From NCBI RefSeq assembly GCF_031846525.1, contig NZ_JAVRHM010000001.1, forward strand, positions 62,001 through 126,000: 64,000 bases of DNA, written 5' to 3'. Shown here in pieces: positions 1 through 7,240 of the stretch. Position 1 is the stretch's first letter. The number at the start of each line of letters is the position of its first letter. The notes beneath the pieces are model-generated. The model was not told where the DNA came from. It ran no database searches and saw nothing but the letters and a program-made list of their open reading frames with translations. Position numbers and translations under genes: made by a program. The DNA comes from Autumnicola patrickiae (GTDB lineage: Bacteria > Bacteroidota > Bacteroidia > Flavobacteriales > Flavobacteriaceae).

Positions 1-183
1 CTTCAGTTGGATACCGAATCAATAAACACCTGGAAGAACGGAGTCGCACGTGCCTTGAAGCGTTATATCGCAGATGGTACAGTGGCCAGGAAAGAAAAGT
101 GTAATAATTGTAATTCCACAAGCCTCATTTATCAGGAAGGTTGCCTTACCTGTAAAGACTGCGGCTCTTCAAAATGTGGATAA
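1..183 (+). CDS. nrdJ: Vitamin B12-dependent ribonucleotide reductase, C-terminal fragment
   Basis: This open frame enters from the left edge and stops at 181-183, so only the last 60 residues are present. They contain the cysteine-rich tail typical of adenosylcobalamin-dependent (class II) ribonucleoside-diphosphate reductase: CNNCNS, then GCLTCKDCG and a final KCG. In this family the tail binds zinc and its terminal cysteines are thought to reduce the active-site disulfide after each turnover. The segment RYIADGTVARKEKC just before it also fits the family. The enzyme makes deoxyribonucleotides without needing oxygen. A strong hairpin terminator follows 25 bases after the stop. Identification rests on the tail alone. 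Confidence 0.8.
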   Translation, partial: LQLDTESINTWKNGVARALKRYIADGTVARKEKCNNCNSTSLIYQEGCLTCKDCGSSKCG

Positions 184-205
184 TTCTTGTTTAATTTTAC
201 TGTTG

Positions 206-245
206 AAAAAATGGCCTCTGGTTTCCAGGGGCCATTTTGATTTTA
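206..245. terminator. Hairpin terminator after nrdJ, probably bidirectional
   Basis: Arms AAAATGGCC (208-216) and GGCCATTTT (230-238) form a perfect stem with a 13-base loop, followed by GATTTT. It lies between two convergent genes, and the A-run before the stem gives a T-run on the other strand. Confidence 0.75.
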
Positions 246-299
246 AACATTTATTTCAATTAAATCCAAAAGACAGGAAAAATTCTAAGGTTAAAAAAA

Positions 300-1199
300 T
301 TAAACATCACAAATCAACACTCCCTCTTTTAAAGCCGCCATTTTATCTTCGTAAGTAGGTACAAATTCCTGGGCAAGATATCCATCAAAACCGGTGTCGA
401 GGATAGCTTTTACAATAGCGGGATAGTACAACTCCTGCGAATCTGTAATTTCATGTCTGCCGGGATTTCCTGCAGTGTGATAATGGTTGATATATTGATG
501 ATTATCCTGAATCGTCCTGATAATATCCCCTTCCATAATCTGCATATGGTAGATATCATAAAGCAGTTTAAAATTAGCCAAGCCCATTTTTTCACATAAA
601 GCAACACCCCAGCTTGTATGGTCGCATTGATAATCTGGATGGTTCACTTTACTGTTCAAAAGTTCCATTACGAGGTTAACTTCCCGTTCTTCAGCATATT
701 TGAGTAAAGGAGTTAAGCCTACAGCACAATTTTCGATACCTGTTTTATCATCGAGTCCGTCGCGATTTCCGGAGAAACAGATCACATTTTTAATTCCGTG
801 GTCTGAAGCTTTATCAATTAAAGGTTTATAAAGCGACTGCAGCTTTTCATGGTTTCCGGGGTCGTTAAAACCTTCTTCAATGTTTGCAAAATTATCTGTA
901 GCCATGGAGCAGGTAAGCCCGTGCTTTTCTACCGTAGCCCATTCCGAAGGTTTTAGAAGGTCAATAGCCTTTAATCCTATTTCAGCAGAATTCCGTGCGA
1001 ATTCGTCTAACGGAATATCATTATAACACCACCGGCAGGCCGAATGGTTAATATTGCCCTTTAAACGGGAAGAATCCATTTCTTCCTTTCCAGATGATTG
1101 CTGTGTAGCAAAGGCGCTGCCTACAACCCCAAGACTTAATGCCCCTGTTCCCAAAGCCAGATTTTTCAGTACTTCCCTCCTATTCCGTATGTTCTTCAT
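300..1199 (-). CDS. Tat-exported hydroxypyruvate isomerase-like TIM-barrel protein
   Basis: This is a sugar-phosphate isomerase/epimerase-type TIM barrel (AP endonuclease 2 fold) resembling the hydroxypyruvate isomerase family. The N-terminus has a twin-arginine motif (NRREVLKNLA, residues 6-15) and a hydrophobic stretch ending near AFA at about residue 31, so export to the periplasm is likely. Acidic and His residues at the expected metal positions are visible in VMELLNS, LLYDIYHMQ and AQEF. The mature part runs from HSACRWCYND to the C-terminus, a full-length domain. The substrate cannot be read from sequence; exported flavobacterial members often sit among carbohydrate genes. It follows the Nudix regulator on the same strand after 105 bases. 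Confidence 0.75.
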   Translation of the reverse strand: MKNIRNRREVLKNLALGTGALSLGVVGSAFATQQSSGKEEMDSSRLKGNINHSACRWCYNDIPLDEFARNSAEIGLKAIDLLKPSEWATVEKHGLTCSMATDNFANIEEGFNDPGNHEKLQSLYKPLIDKASDHGIKNVICFSGNRDGLDDKTGIENCAVGLTPLLKYAEEREVNLVMELLNSKVNHPDYQCDHTSWGVALCEKMGLANFKLLYDIYHMQIMEGDIIRTIQDNHQYINHYHTAGNPGRHEITDSQELYYPAIVKAILDTGFDGYLAQEFVPTYEDKMAALKEGVLICDV

Positions 1200-1304
1200 A
1201 ATTTAATTATAAGCGTAATTGCTACAGTTATTTTCAATAATACAAAAATTTTGGGAGGAATTTATATACATCATAAATTAAAAGTCCTTTTACCAAGATT
1301 ATGA

Positions 1305-2015
1305 TCAGGATATTTCAAAATTATATCCTGATTTCTCAAGTTTATGATACGTTTCATAATCAAACTTGTAGAGAAAGGCCCCTCTTCTTGAGTTGGCTTT
1401 ATCCTTTTCATCCAGCTTTATCAGCACCTTTAAAGAAAGAAGTTTCTTTCGGAAATTTCGAGAATCCAGTTCCTTCTGGTAAATTACCTCGTATAACTTC
1501 TGCAATTGCGGAATTGTAAATTTCTCCGGCAAAAGTTCAAATCCAATGGGCTGATACCTCGCCTTTTGTTTTAAGCGCTCCAGGGCATCCTGGACCATCC
1601 AGTTGTGATCCAGTACCAAATCTGGTACTGCACCAATATCATACCAGCGCGCACCGTGCTTCTCCACCAGCTCTTCGTCATATTCGCTTATCCTTATTAA
1701 AGCGTATTGGGCAATAGACAAACATCGGTAACCCGGGTCCCTGCTTGCTCTACCGTAAGCTTTAAGCTGTTCCATAAAAACATTTTCCAAGCCGGTAATC
1801 TCCTTTAAAACCCTTTTTGCTGCCTCTGCCACATCTTCTTCCAGCCGCACAAAACTTCCAATTAACGACCACTCCCCTTTTAAAGGTTCTACCCTTCTTT
1901 TAAAGACGAGCAATTTTAATTTTCCCGAATCAAAACCGAAGATTATGCAATCTGCCGCTGCATACATTTTATCTTTTATACTATAAAGATCTGTTTCTAC
2001 TTCTGTCATTGGCAT
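1305..2015 (-). CDS. Nudix-fold transcriptional regulator (NrtR/AraR type), probable galactose regulator
   Basis: An N-terminal Nudix domain (about residues 15-145) is followed by a C-terminal winged-helix part (about 150-236; FTIPQLQKLYEVIYQKELDSRNF), the layout of NrtR- and AraR-type regulators. The Nudix box is degenerate: the stretch after GSFVRLEED reads KRVLKE where an active hydrolase has REUXEE, so it probably senses a ligand rather than hydrolysing one. I start it at ATG 2015 (ATG 2009 also fits), because upstream codons are low-complexity and run into galK. It is divergent from galK, and a dyad at 2059-2081 between them recurs before the symporter gene. Control of galactose use is inferred from this context and from the known sugar-responsive Nudix regulators of Bacteroidota. 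Confidence 0.75.
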   Translation of the reverse strand: MPMTEVETDLYSIKDKMYAAADCIIFGFDSGKLKLLVFKRRVEPLKGEWSLIGSFVRLEEDVAEAAKRVLKEITGLENVFMEQLKAYGRASRDPGYRCLSIAQYALIRISEYDEELVEKHGARWYDIGAVPDLVLDHNWMVQDALERLKQKARYQPIGFELLPEKFTIPQLQKLYEVIYQKELDSRNFRKKLLSLKVLIKLDEKDKANSRRGAFLYKFDYETYHKLEKSGYNFEIS

Positions 2016-2058
2016 TATTCGATTTGGAATAAAGATATAGAAATAAATCAAAAAAATA

Positions 2059-2081
2059 ATGAACGTATTTTTTACATTTAT
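2059..2081. promoter_or_regulatory. Candidate operator of the galactose regulon (galK side)
   Basis: ATGAACGTAT (2059-2068), a 3-base spacer, then TTACATTTAT (2072-2081). The layout and core match the perfect dyad at 6165-6187 before the symporter gene: 7/10 and 8/10 identical arms with the same 3-base spacer. It abuts a -7-like TATATTTA at 2082-2089, so a bound repressor would block RNA polymerase. Confidence 0.55.
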
Positions 2082-2115
2082 TATATTTACATGATAATTC
2101 TTTAAAATCAACTCT

Positions 2116-3285
2116 TTGGAAAATTCAGAAAACAAAAAAGCATATCCCAAACAATTCTCAGACTTTAATTCTGAAGTAAAAGTGGCTTCTCCGGGAAGGA
2201 TCAACCTTATTGGGGAACATACAGATTATAACAATGGGTTTGTCATGCCCACTGCAATTGATAAAAAGATATATTTCGACTTCAGAAAAAATGAGTCGGA
2301 AGATAATTGCCAAATTTACAGCCTCACCTTCGACAGTTATTTTGAATTTAATCTGAACGATTTTTCTAAAGCTGAAGATTCCTGGAAAAATTATTTACTG
2401 GGGGTAATCGATGAAATTCAGAAACTGGGGAAAAAGCTGAAGGGCTTTGATTGTATTATTGAAAGCGAACTTCCCATAGGTGCCGGAATAAGTTCTTCGG
2501 CAGCCCTGGAATGCGGATTTGCAGCTGGTTTAAACCAGCTTTTTAACCTTGATTTATCCAAACAGGACATCGTGGAACTCTCGCAGCGCGCAGAGAACAA
2601 TTTTGTTGGCTCCAACTGCGGAATTATGGACCAGTTTGCTTCAGTAATGAGTAAAAAAGATCATATTATACTTTTGGATTGTAAAAGTCTTGAAACCGAA
2701 TATATTCCTGCCGACTTTAAAAATTGCAAATTATTACTGCTGAATACTAACGTATCACACAGCATTGCAGATAGTGAATATAATACCAGACGTGCTGAAT
2801 GTGAAGAAGCGGTAAGCATTATTCAGAAAAAATATCCTGAAGCCGCTTCTTTAAGGGAAGTAACTTTTGAAATGCTGGAAGAGTTTAAAGCTGAATTACC
2901 GGAAAAAAGTTATCAGCGTTGTGTTTATGTTTTAAAGGAGAACGATAGGGTTCAAAAAGCTTCCGCAGCCATGAAAAGTGGAAAATTGAAGGAATTTGGA
3001 GAGCTGATGTACGAATCCCATGAAGGCCTTCAGCATAATTATGAAGTGAGCTGTACCGAGCTGGATTTTATGGTGGAATTTTCCCGAAATAAAGACTTTA
3101 TCTACGGTTCCCGCATGATGGGCGGAGGCTTTGGCGGCTGTACAATCAATTTAATTGAAGCCGACAAAATCAAAGAATATTCTGAAGAAATTTCTGAAGC
3201 ATATTTTAAAAAATTCAACAGAAAAATGGACGTAATTTCAGTATCAGCCGGAGAAGGGACGATAATTGAAGAATTTAAGGCATAG
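2116..3285 (+). CDS. galK: Galactokinase
   Basis: Phosphorylates galactose to galactose-1-phosphate with ATP, the first committed Leloir step, in the cytoplasm. All three GHMP-kinase motifs are present: the galactokinase signature PGRINLIGEHTDYNNG (residues 26-41), the ATP-binding loop PIGAGISSSAAL (120-131) and the C-terminal GGGFGG near residue 336. NCGIMDQFAS near residue 170 holds the catalytic Asp. The length of 389 residues is normal. The start is a TTG, since no in-frame ATG occurs before the signature and a stop lies just upstream. galT follows after 15 bases, so the two form an operon, probably controlled by the dyad at 2059-2081. Confidence 0.95.
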   Translation: MENSENKKAYPKQFSDFNSEVKVASPGRINLIGEHTDYNNGFVMPTAIDKKIYFDFRKNESEDNCQIYSLTFDSYFEFNLNDFSKAEDSWKNYLLGVIDEIQKLGKKLKGFDCIIESELPIGAGISSSAALECGFAAGLNQLFNLDLSKQDIVELSQRAENNFVGSNCGIMDQFASVMSKKDHIILLDCKSLETEYIPADFKNCKLLLLNTNVSHSIADSEYNTRRAECEEAVSIIQKKYPEAASLREVTFEMLEEFKAELPEKSYQRCVYVLKENDRVQKASAAMKSGKLKEFGELMYESHEGLQHNYEVSCTELDFMVEFSRNKDFIYGSRMMGGGFGGCTINLIEADKIKEYSEEISEAYFKKFNRKMDVISVSAGEGTIIEEFKA

Positions 3286-3300
3286 CTAAAAATCCAAATT

Positions 3301-4344
3301 ATGAGCAACGAATTGAATAACAATCCGCATAGACGCTACAATATTTTAACCGGAGAGTGGATCCTGGTTTCCCCACATCGTACAAAAAGGCCATGGCAGG
3401 GAAAAACCGAGAAACATAATTCTGAAAAAGGACCAGATTATGATCCTTCCTGCTATTTATGCCCCGGAAATACCCGTACCAGCGGAGAAACCAATCCCGA
3501 GTATATCGAACCTTTTGCTTTTACCAATGATTTTTCGGCCTTATTGCCCGATACTCCTCAAAAGGAGTTAAATAATGGCCTTTTAAAAGCCGAAGCAGAA
3601 CAGGGAATATGTAAAGTGGTCTGTTTTTCTCCCGATCACTCACTAACGCTTCCTTTGATGGAGACCGGCGACATTAAAAAGGTGGTGAAAATGTGGAAAA
3701 AAGAGTATGCCGAACTGGGAGCCAAAGAAAACATCAATTACGTGCAGATTTTTGAAAATAAAGGTGCTGTTATGGGATGTAGCAATCCGCATCCACACGG
3801 GCAAATCTGGTCGCAGTCTTCAATCCCAACAGAAATTCAGAAGAAATCGAAACATTTCAAAGAGTATTGGCAGGAAAATAAACAGAGCCTCCTGGCAGAT
3901 TATTTAAAACAGGAACTTGAGTTGGATGAACGTATCCTGGTCAAAAATGAGCATTTTGTAGCACTCATTCCCTACTGGGCAGTTTGGCCTTATGAAGCTA
4001 TGATAATTCCAAAGAAACATCACCAGCATATCGGCCAGCTAAATGAGGAAGAAGAGCAGTCTTTTGCTGAGATCATCAAGAAATTGACGATCATGTATGA
4101 CAATCTTTTTGAGACTTCTTTTCCATACTCTTCAGGAATCCATCAAATTCCTACCGACGGAAAGGAATATCCGGAATGGCATTTTCATATGTCTTTCTAC
4201 CCGCCGCTCCTAAGATCTGCAACAGTAAAGAAATTTATGGTTGGCTATGAAATGTTTGCAGGACCTCAGCGTGATATTACTGCAGAAATGGCTGCGAATA
4301 CTCTTAAACAACTTCCTGAAAAGCATTATACAAAGGAAGTCTAA
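3301..4344 (+). CDS. galT: Galactose-1-phosphate uridylyltransferase
   Basis: Exchanges UMP between UDP-glucose and galactose-1-phosphate through a uridylyl-histidine intermediate. The active-site motif NPHPHGQ is at residues 162-168, with H166 as the expected nucleophile. A CxxC pair at 51 and 54 (CYLCPGN) and the later EWHFHMSF motif give the metal-binding set of class I GalT. The length of 347 residues is usual. It is the second gene of the galKT operon and ends just before a strong terminator shared with the convergent symporter gene. No galE is seen in the window, so UDP-glucose regeneration must be encoded elsewhere. Confidence 0.95.
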   Translation: MSNELNNNPHRRYNILTGEWILVSPHRTKRPWQGKTEKHNSEKGPDYDPSCYLCPGNTRTSGETNPEYIEPFAFTNDFSALLPDTPQKELNNGLLKAEAEQGICKVVCFSPDHSLTLPLMETGDIKKVVKMWKKEYAELGAKENINYVQIFENKGAVMGCSNPHPHGQIWSQSSIPTEIQKKSKHFKEYWQENKQSLLADYLKQELELDERILVKNEHFVALIPYWAVWPYEAMIIPKKHHQHIGQLNEEEEQSFAEIIKKLTIMYDNLFETSFPYSSGIHQIPTDGKEYPEWHFHMSFYPPLLRSATVKKFMVGYEMFAGPQRDITAEMAANTLKQLPEKHYTKEV

Positions 4345-4365
4345 TTTACCTTCCTTCTTTCATAG

Positions 4366-4402
4366 AAAAAGGCTGCGGAAAAATATTTCGCAGCCTTTTT
4401 TT
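4366..4402. terminator. Bidirectional terminator between galT and the symporter gene
   Basis: A perfect 12-bp stem AAAAAGGCTGCG / CGCAGCCTTTTT with an 11-base loop, flanked by A- and T-runs. It serves both convergent transcripts. Confidence 0.9.
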
Positions 4403-4448
4403 ATGTTTAAAATTATTTATGAAAAGAAAAATTCTACTTCATTTTTTC

Positions 4449-6125
4449 CTACCAGAACAAAGCGTATAACATTGCCACAATCAGTAAAATTGCAAAACTG
4501 CATATATTAAACACAGGACCTGTCTTAAACAATTTTTTGGAAATTATTATTGCCTTTTCATGGTCTCTTCCTTTGGTTTCAGCATAACTTATCCCTACCA
4601 TGATGAGCATCGTTAATATCCAGGTGATAAACATCTGGTGCATGAATGGTAGCTCCACAAATAACCAACTATCAATCCATCCATTTGGACCTATTTTAAA
4701 ATAAAGCGCTATTGGAATGGATAACAAAACGCCCCAGATTGCTGCTTTATTAGTAGTCTTTTTGTAAAACAAGCCGAGCATAAATACTGCAAGGATACCA
4801 GGGCTCACGAGACCTGTATATTCTTGAATATACTGGAATACCTGACCCAGATTTGCAAGTTGCGGAGCAAGAATTACTGCAATAATTAAAGCAATTGTAG
4901 CAGAAAGCCTTCCCACTGTAACAAGGTTTTTATCAGAACGTCCTTTATTAAAATAAGGCTTGTAAATATCCATCGTAAAAATGGTTGCTGTAGAATTTAG
5001 CATCGATGCAATGGATGACACGATAGCCGCGGCCAAAGCAGCCAATACAAGTCCTTTAAGCCCTACAGGAATAAATTCTTTTATAAGCCATGGAAAGGCG
5101 TTATCGTTGATAATAGTTCCGCTTTCAGAAATAAAAGAAGGATCAGTAAAAGCTGAAGAAATCTCGCCGTCGGGACCAGTGTTCATGACGTAAGCAATAA
5201 TCCCCGGAATAACTACAATTAACGGAATAAGAAGCTTCAGAAAACCGGCCAGAATGATTCCTTTCTGTGACTCCCGAAGACTTTTCGCAGCCAGCGTTCG
5301 TTGGATAATGTATTGATTAAATCCCCAGTAGTAGAGATTCGCAACCCACATTCCTCCCAATAACACGGCTAATCCCGGTAAGTCCCACCAGGCATCTTTT
5401 CCGTTGGGAGTCATAATCTCTCCCTTTTCCAGGATCATAGAAAATTTCTCTGGCACCTGTTCGTAAATAGAAACCATACCCGATATCACTCCTCCATCTT
5501 CTGCAACGTGGGTAAGGCCAATATAAGTCGTGATCAAACCACCGGCGATAAGTAGCACCACCTGAACAACATCTGTCCAAGCCACTGCTGCAAGTCCGCC
5601 GTAAAGAGAGTACGCAGCCGCAAATAGCGCCAGGCCAATAATAGAATACATAAATATAGAACCATCGCCCACACCAATAATGGTATCAAGAGCTGTGGCA
5701 CCCAAATAAAGTACCGAAGTAAGATTAACGAATATAAAAAGAGCGATCCAGAAAATGGCCAATATCGTCTTGAGGTTCGTCCCATAACGTACTTCCACGA
5801 ATTCCGGAATTGTATAAAGTTTCTTTTCAATAAAAATGGGCAAAAAGAACTTACCCACTACCAGCAAAGTAATTGCCGCCATCCACTCATAGGAGGCTAT
5901 GGCAAGTCCTATAGCAAAACCGGAACCCGACATCCCAATAAACTGTTCTGCGGAAATATTTGCGGCTATAAGTGAAGTACCAATCGCCCACCAAGGTAAA
6001 GATTTACTGGCAAGGAAATAATCTTCTGAAGATTCCCCCTTACCCCTGGAAACGTATAGGCCAATACCAATAATAAGTAGCGCATACGCTCCGAATACAA
6101 TCTGATCCAGTAATTCAAATTCCAT
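4449..6125 (-). CDS. Na+/galactose symporter of the SSS family (vSGLT-like)
   Basis: Inner-membrane sodium-coupled sugar importer of 558 residues with about 14 hydrophobic segments. It is strikingly similar to Vibrio vSGLT along its whole length, for example EDYFLASKSLPWWAIG, AANISAEQFIGMSGSG, WVANLYYWGFNQY, YIQEYTGLVSPGILAVF and the final LYALFW. Residues known to contact galactose in vSGLT have visible counterparts: Gln61 and Glu80 here, Asn in VANLYYW and Lys in GFLKL. It lies 74 bases after galM on the same strand, and that gap holds a perfect dyad (6165-6187) and its own -7 box, so it probably has a separate regulated promoter. It supplies the substrate for GalK. Confidence 0.92.
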   Translation of the reverse strand: MEFELLDQIVFGAYALLIIGIGLYVSRGKGESSEDYFLASKSLPWWAIGTSLIAANISAEQFIGMSGSGFAIGLAIASYEWMAAITLLVVGKFFLPIFIEKKLYTIPEFVEVRYGTNLKTILAIFWIALFIFVNLTSVLYLGATALDTIIGVGDGSIFMYSIIGLALFAAAYSLYGGLAAVAWTDVVQVVLLIAGGLITTYIGLTHVAEDGGVISGMVSIYEQVPEKFSMILEKGEIMTPNGKDAWWDLPGLAVLLGGMWVANLYYWGFNQYIIQRTLAAKSLRESQKGIILAGFLKLLIPLIVVIPGIIAYVMNTGPDGEISSAFTDPSFISESGTIINDNAFPWLIKEFIPVGLKGLVLAALAAAIVSSIASMLNSTATIFTMDIYKPYFNKGRSDKNLVTVGRLSATIALIIAVILAPQLANLGQVFQYIQEYTGLVSPGILAVFMLGLFYKKTTNKAAIWGVLLSIPIALYFKIGPNGWIDSWLFVELPFMHQMFITWILTMLIMVGISYAETKGRDHEKAIIISKKLFKTGPVFNICSFAILLIVAMLYALFW

Positions 6126-6145
6126 ATCTAAATTAAATATTTTGT

Positions 6146-6153
6146 TAAATATA
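6146..6153 (-). promoter_or_regulatory. -7 promoter element of the symporter gene
   Basis: Reads TATATTTA on the minus strand (Bacteroidota consensus TAnnTTTG), 21 bases before the start codon. The same octamer precedes galK at 2082-2089. Confidence 0.4.
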
Positions 6154-6164
6154 TAATTTAAATT

Positions 6165-6187
6165 TTAAACGTAAAACTTACGTTTAA
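6165..6187. promoter_or_regulatory. Perfect dyad operator before the Na+/galactose symporter gene
   Basis: TTAAACGTAA (6165-6174), spacer AAC, TTACGTTTAA (6178-6187): perfect 10-bp arms around a 3-base spacer. It lies 40 bases before the symporter start codon. A relative with the same layout lies before galK (2059-2081). It is probably bound by the neighbouring Nudix-fold regulator. Confidence 0.65.
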
Positions 6188-6199
6188 CTATTTCTAGAA

Positions 6200-7240
6200 T
6201 TATTTCTTTACTGTAAAACTTAACGAAATTTCATTAATGTATTTCTGCCCGGGCGCCAGTACAGCAGAAGGAAAATTCCTGAAATTTGGTGCATCAGGAA
6301 AATTTTGTGCTTTCAGACAAATAGAAGGATATTCTTCAGAAATGGAAGTTTGGTAATTTATAGAAGAAGGCAATTCTTCCGGACAAAAAGCTATAATGGC
6401 ATCTTGATTGGTGCGCATTTCCATTTTTATTCCGGTTATTGGAGAGAAAAGTCTTGCAGAAATTTCCTCATCGTCAGAGTTTAGAACAAAAGTATCATCT
6501 AAAGGACGATTCCCTATTAATTTGTTACTTCCAAAATTTTTAGGATGCTTTCTTAGATTTATTAGATCTCCGGTGGGGAGTTTACTCCCATCTGTCTCTA
6601 AAATTTTATCTGCATTAATAAAAAGAAAATGGTCACTTACACTACCTTCTCCATTTAAATTGAGGTAAGTATGATTGGTAAGGTTAACAATAGTTTCTTT
6701 GTCAGTTTCTGCTGTATATGTAATGCTGAGTTTATCTTCTTCAGAAAGGGTATAATTAACTAAAACTTTTAAATTTCCGGGATATCCCTCTTCCCTATCT
6801 TTACTCAGATAAGATAAAGTAACCGAAGGATTTGCTCCTGAAGTTTCTTCTTCAACTTCCCACAACCTGTATTGAAACCCATCATCCCCACCATGTAAAT
6901 GTACCCCATCTTTTTGGGGAAGACTATATCTCTCCTTGCCTATTTTAAATTCCCCCTTGTTTATGCGCCCCGAAAAACGGCCTGTAGAAGCCCCGAAAAA
7001 CTTTTCATAATCCTTATAATGGGCTGTAATAAAATCTTCAGGCCTTTTAGGAGAAACAATTACATTCACCCTTTTTCCCGAAGAATCATCCATTTTTAAG
7101 CTGAAAAGAGTTGCTCCAAAATTCAGGATTTCCAGTTCAGTCTGATTTTTGTTTCTAAGGGTGATCAGCTTAAGATCCTTTTTCTCAATATGCTCCAAAT
7201 GCCCGTATTTAATTTTTGTTTTTGGCGATCCACTCGTCAA
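6200..7240 (-). CDS. galM: Aldose 1-epimerase (galactose mutarotase) with a substituted catalytic Glu
   Basis: GalM interconverts the anomers of galactose before phosphorylation. The beta-sandwich fold is recognisable from FGATLFSLKM, GRFSGRINKG, GVHLHGG, NLTNHTYLNL with the catalytic His, and RPLDDTFVLN with the substrate-binding Asp. The general-base position is odd: the family motif CLExQ reads CLKAQ here, with Lys310 (codon AAA at 6311-6313) instead of Glu. The enzyme may therefore be impaired or altered. The ATG start overlaps the end of the DUF885 gene by 32 bases; a TTG at 7198 would avoid the overlap and remove 14 residues. It is the third gene of a hydrolase-DUF885-galM run and sits next to the galactose transporter. 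Confidence 0.88.
   Translation of the reverse strand: MTSGSPKTKIKYGHLEHIEKKDLKLITLRNKNQTELEILNFGATLFSLKMDDSSGKRVNVIVSPKRPEDFITAHYKDYEKFFGASTGRFSGRINKGEFKIGKERYSLPQKDGVHLHGGDDGFQYRLWEVEEETSGANPSVTLSYLSKDREEGYPGNLKVLVNYTLSEEDKLSITYTAETDKETIVNLTNHTYLNLNGEGSVSDHFLFINADKILETDGSKLPTGDLINLRKHPKNFGSNKLIGNRPLDDTFVLNSDDEEISARLFSPITGIKMEMRTNQDAIIAFCPEELPSSINYQTSISEEYPSICLKAQNFPDAPNFRNFPSAVLAPGQKYINEISLSFTVKK

Noticed and set aside
74..358. 94-codon frame overlapping the nrdJ tail and the first terminator
   Set aside because: It reads through the nrdJ coding end in another frame and across a strong terminator; it is a shadow.
2016..2204. N-terminal extension of the Nudix regulator up to 2204
   Set aside because: The extra 63 residues overlap galK antisense and the operator region and have no protein character.
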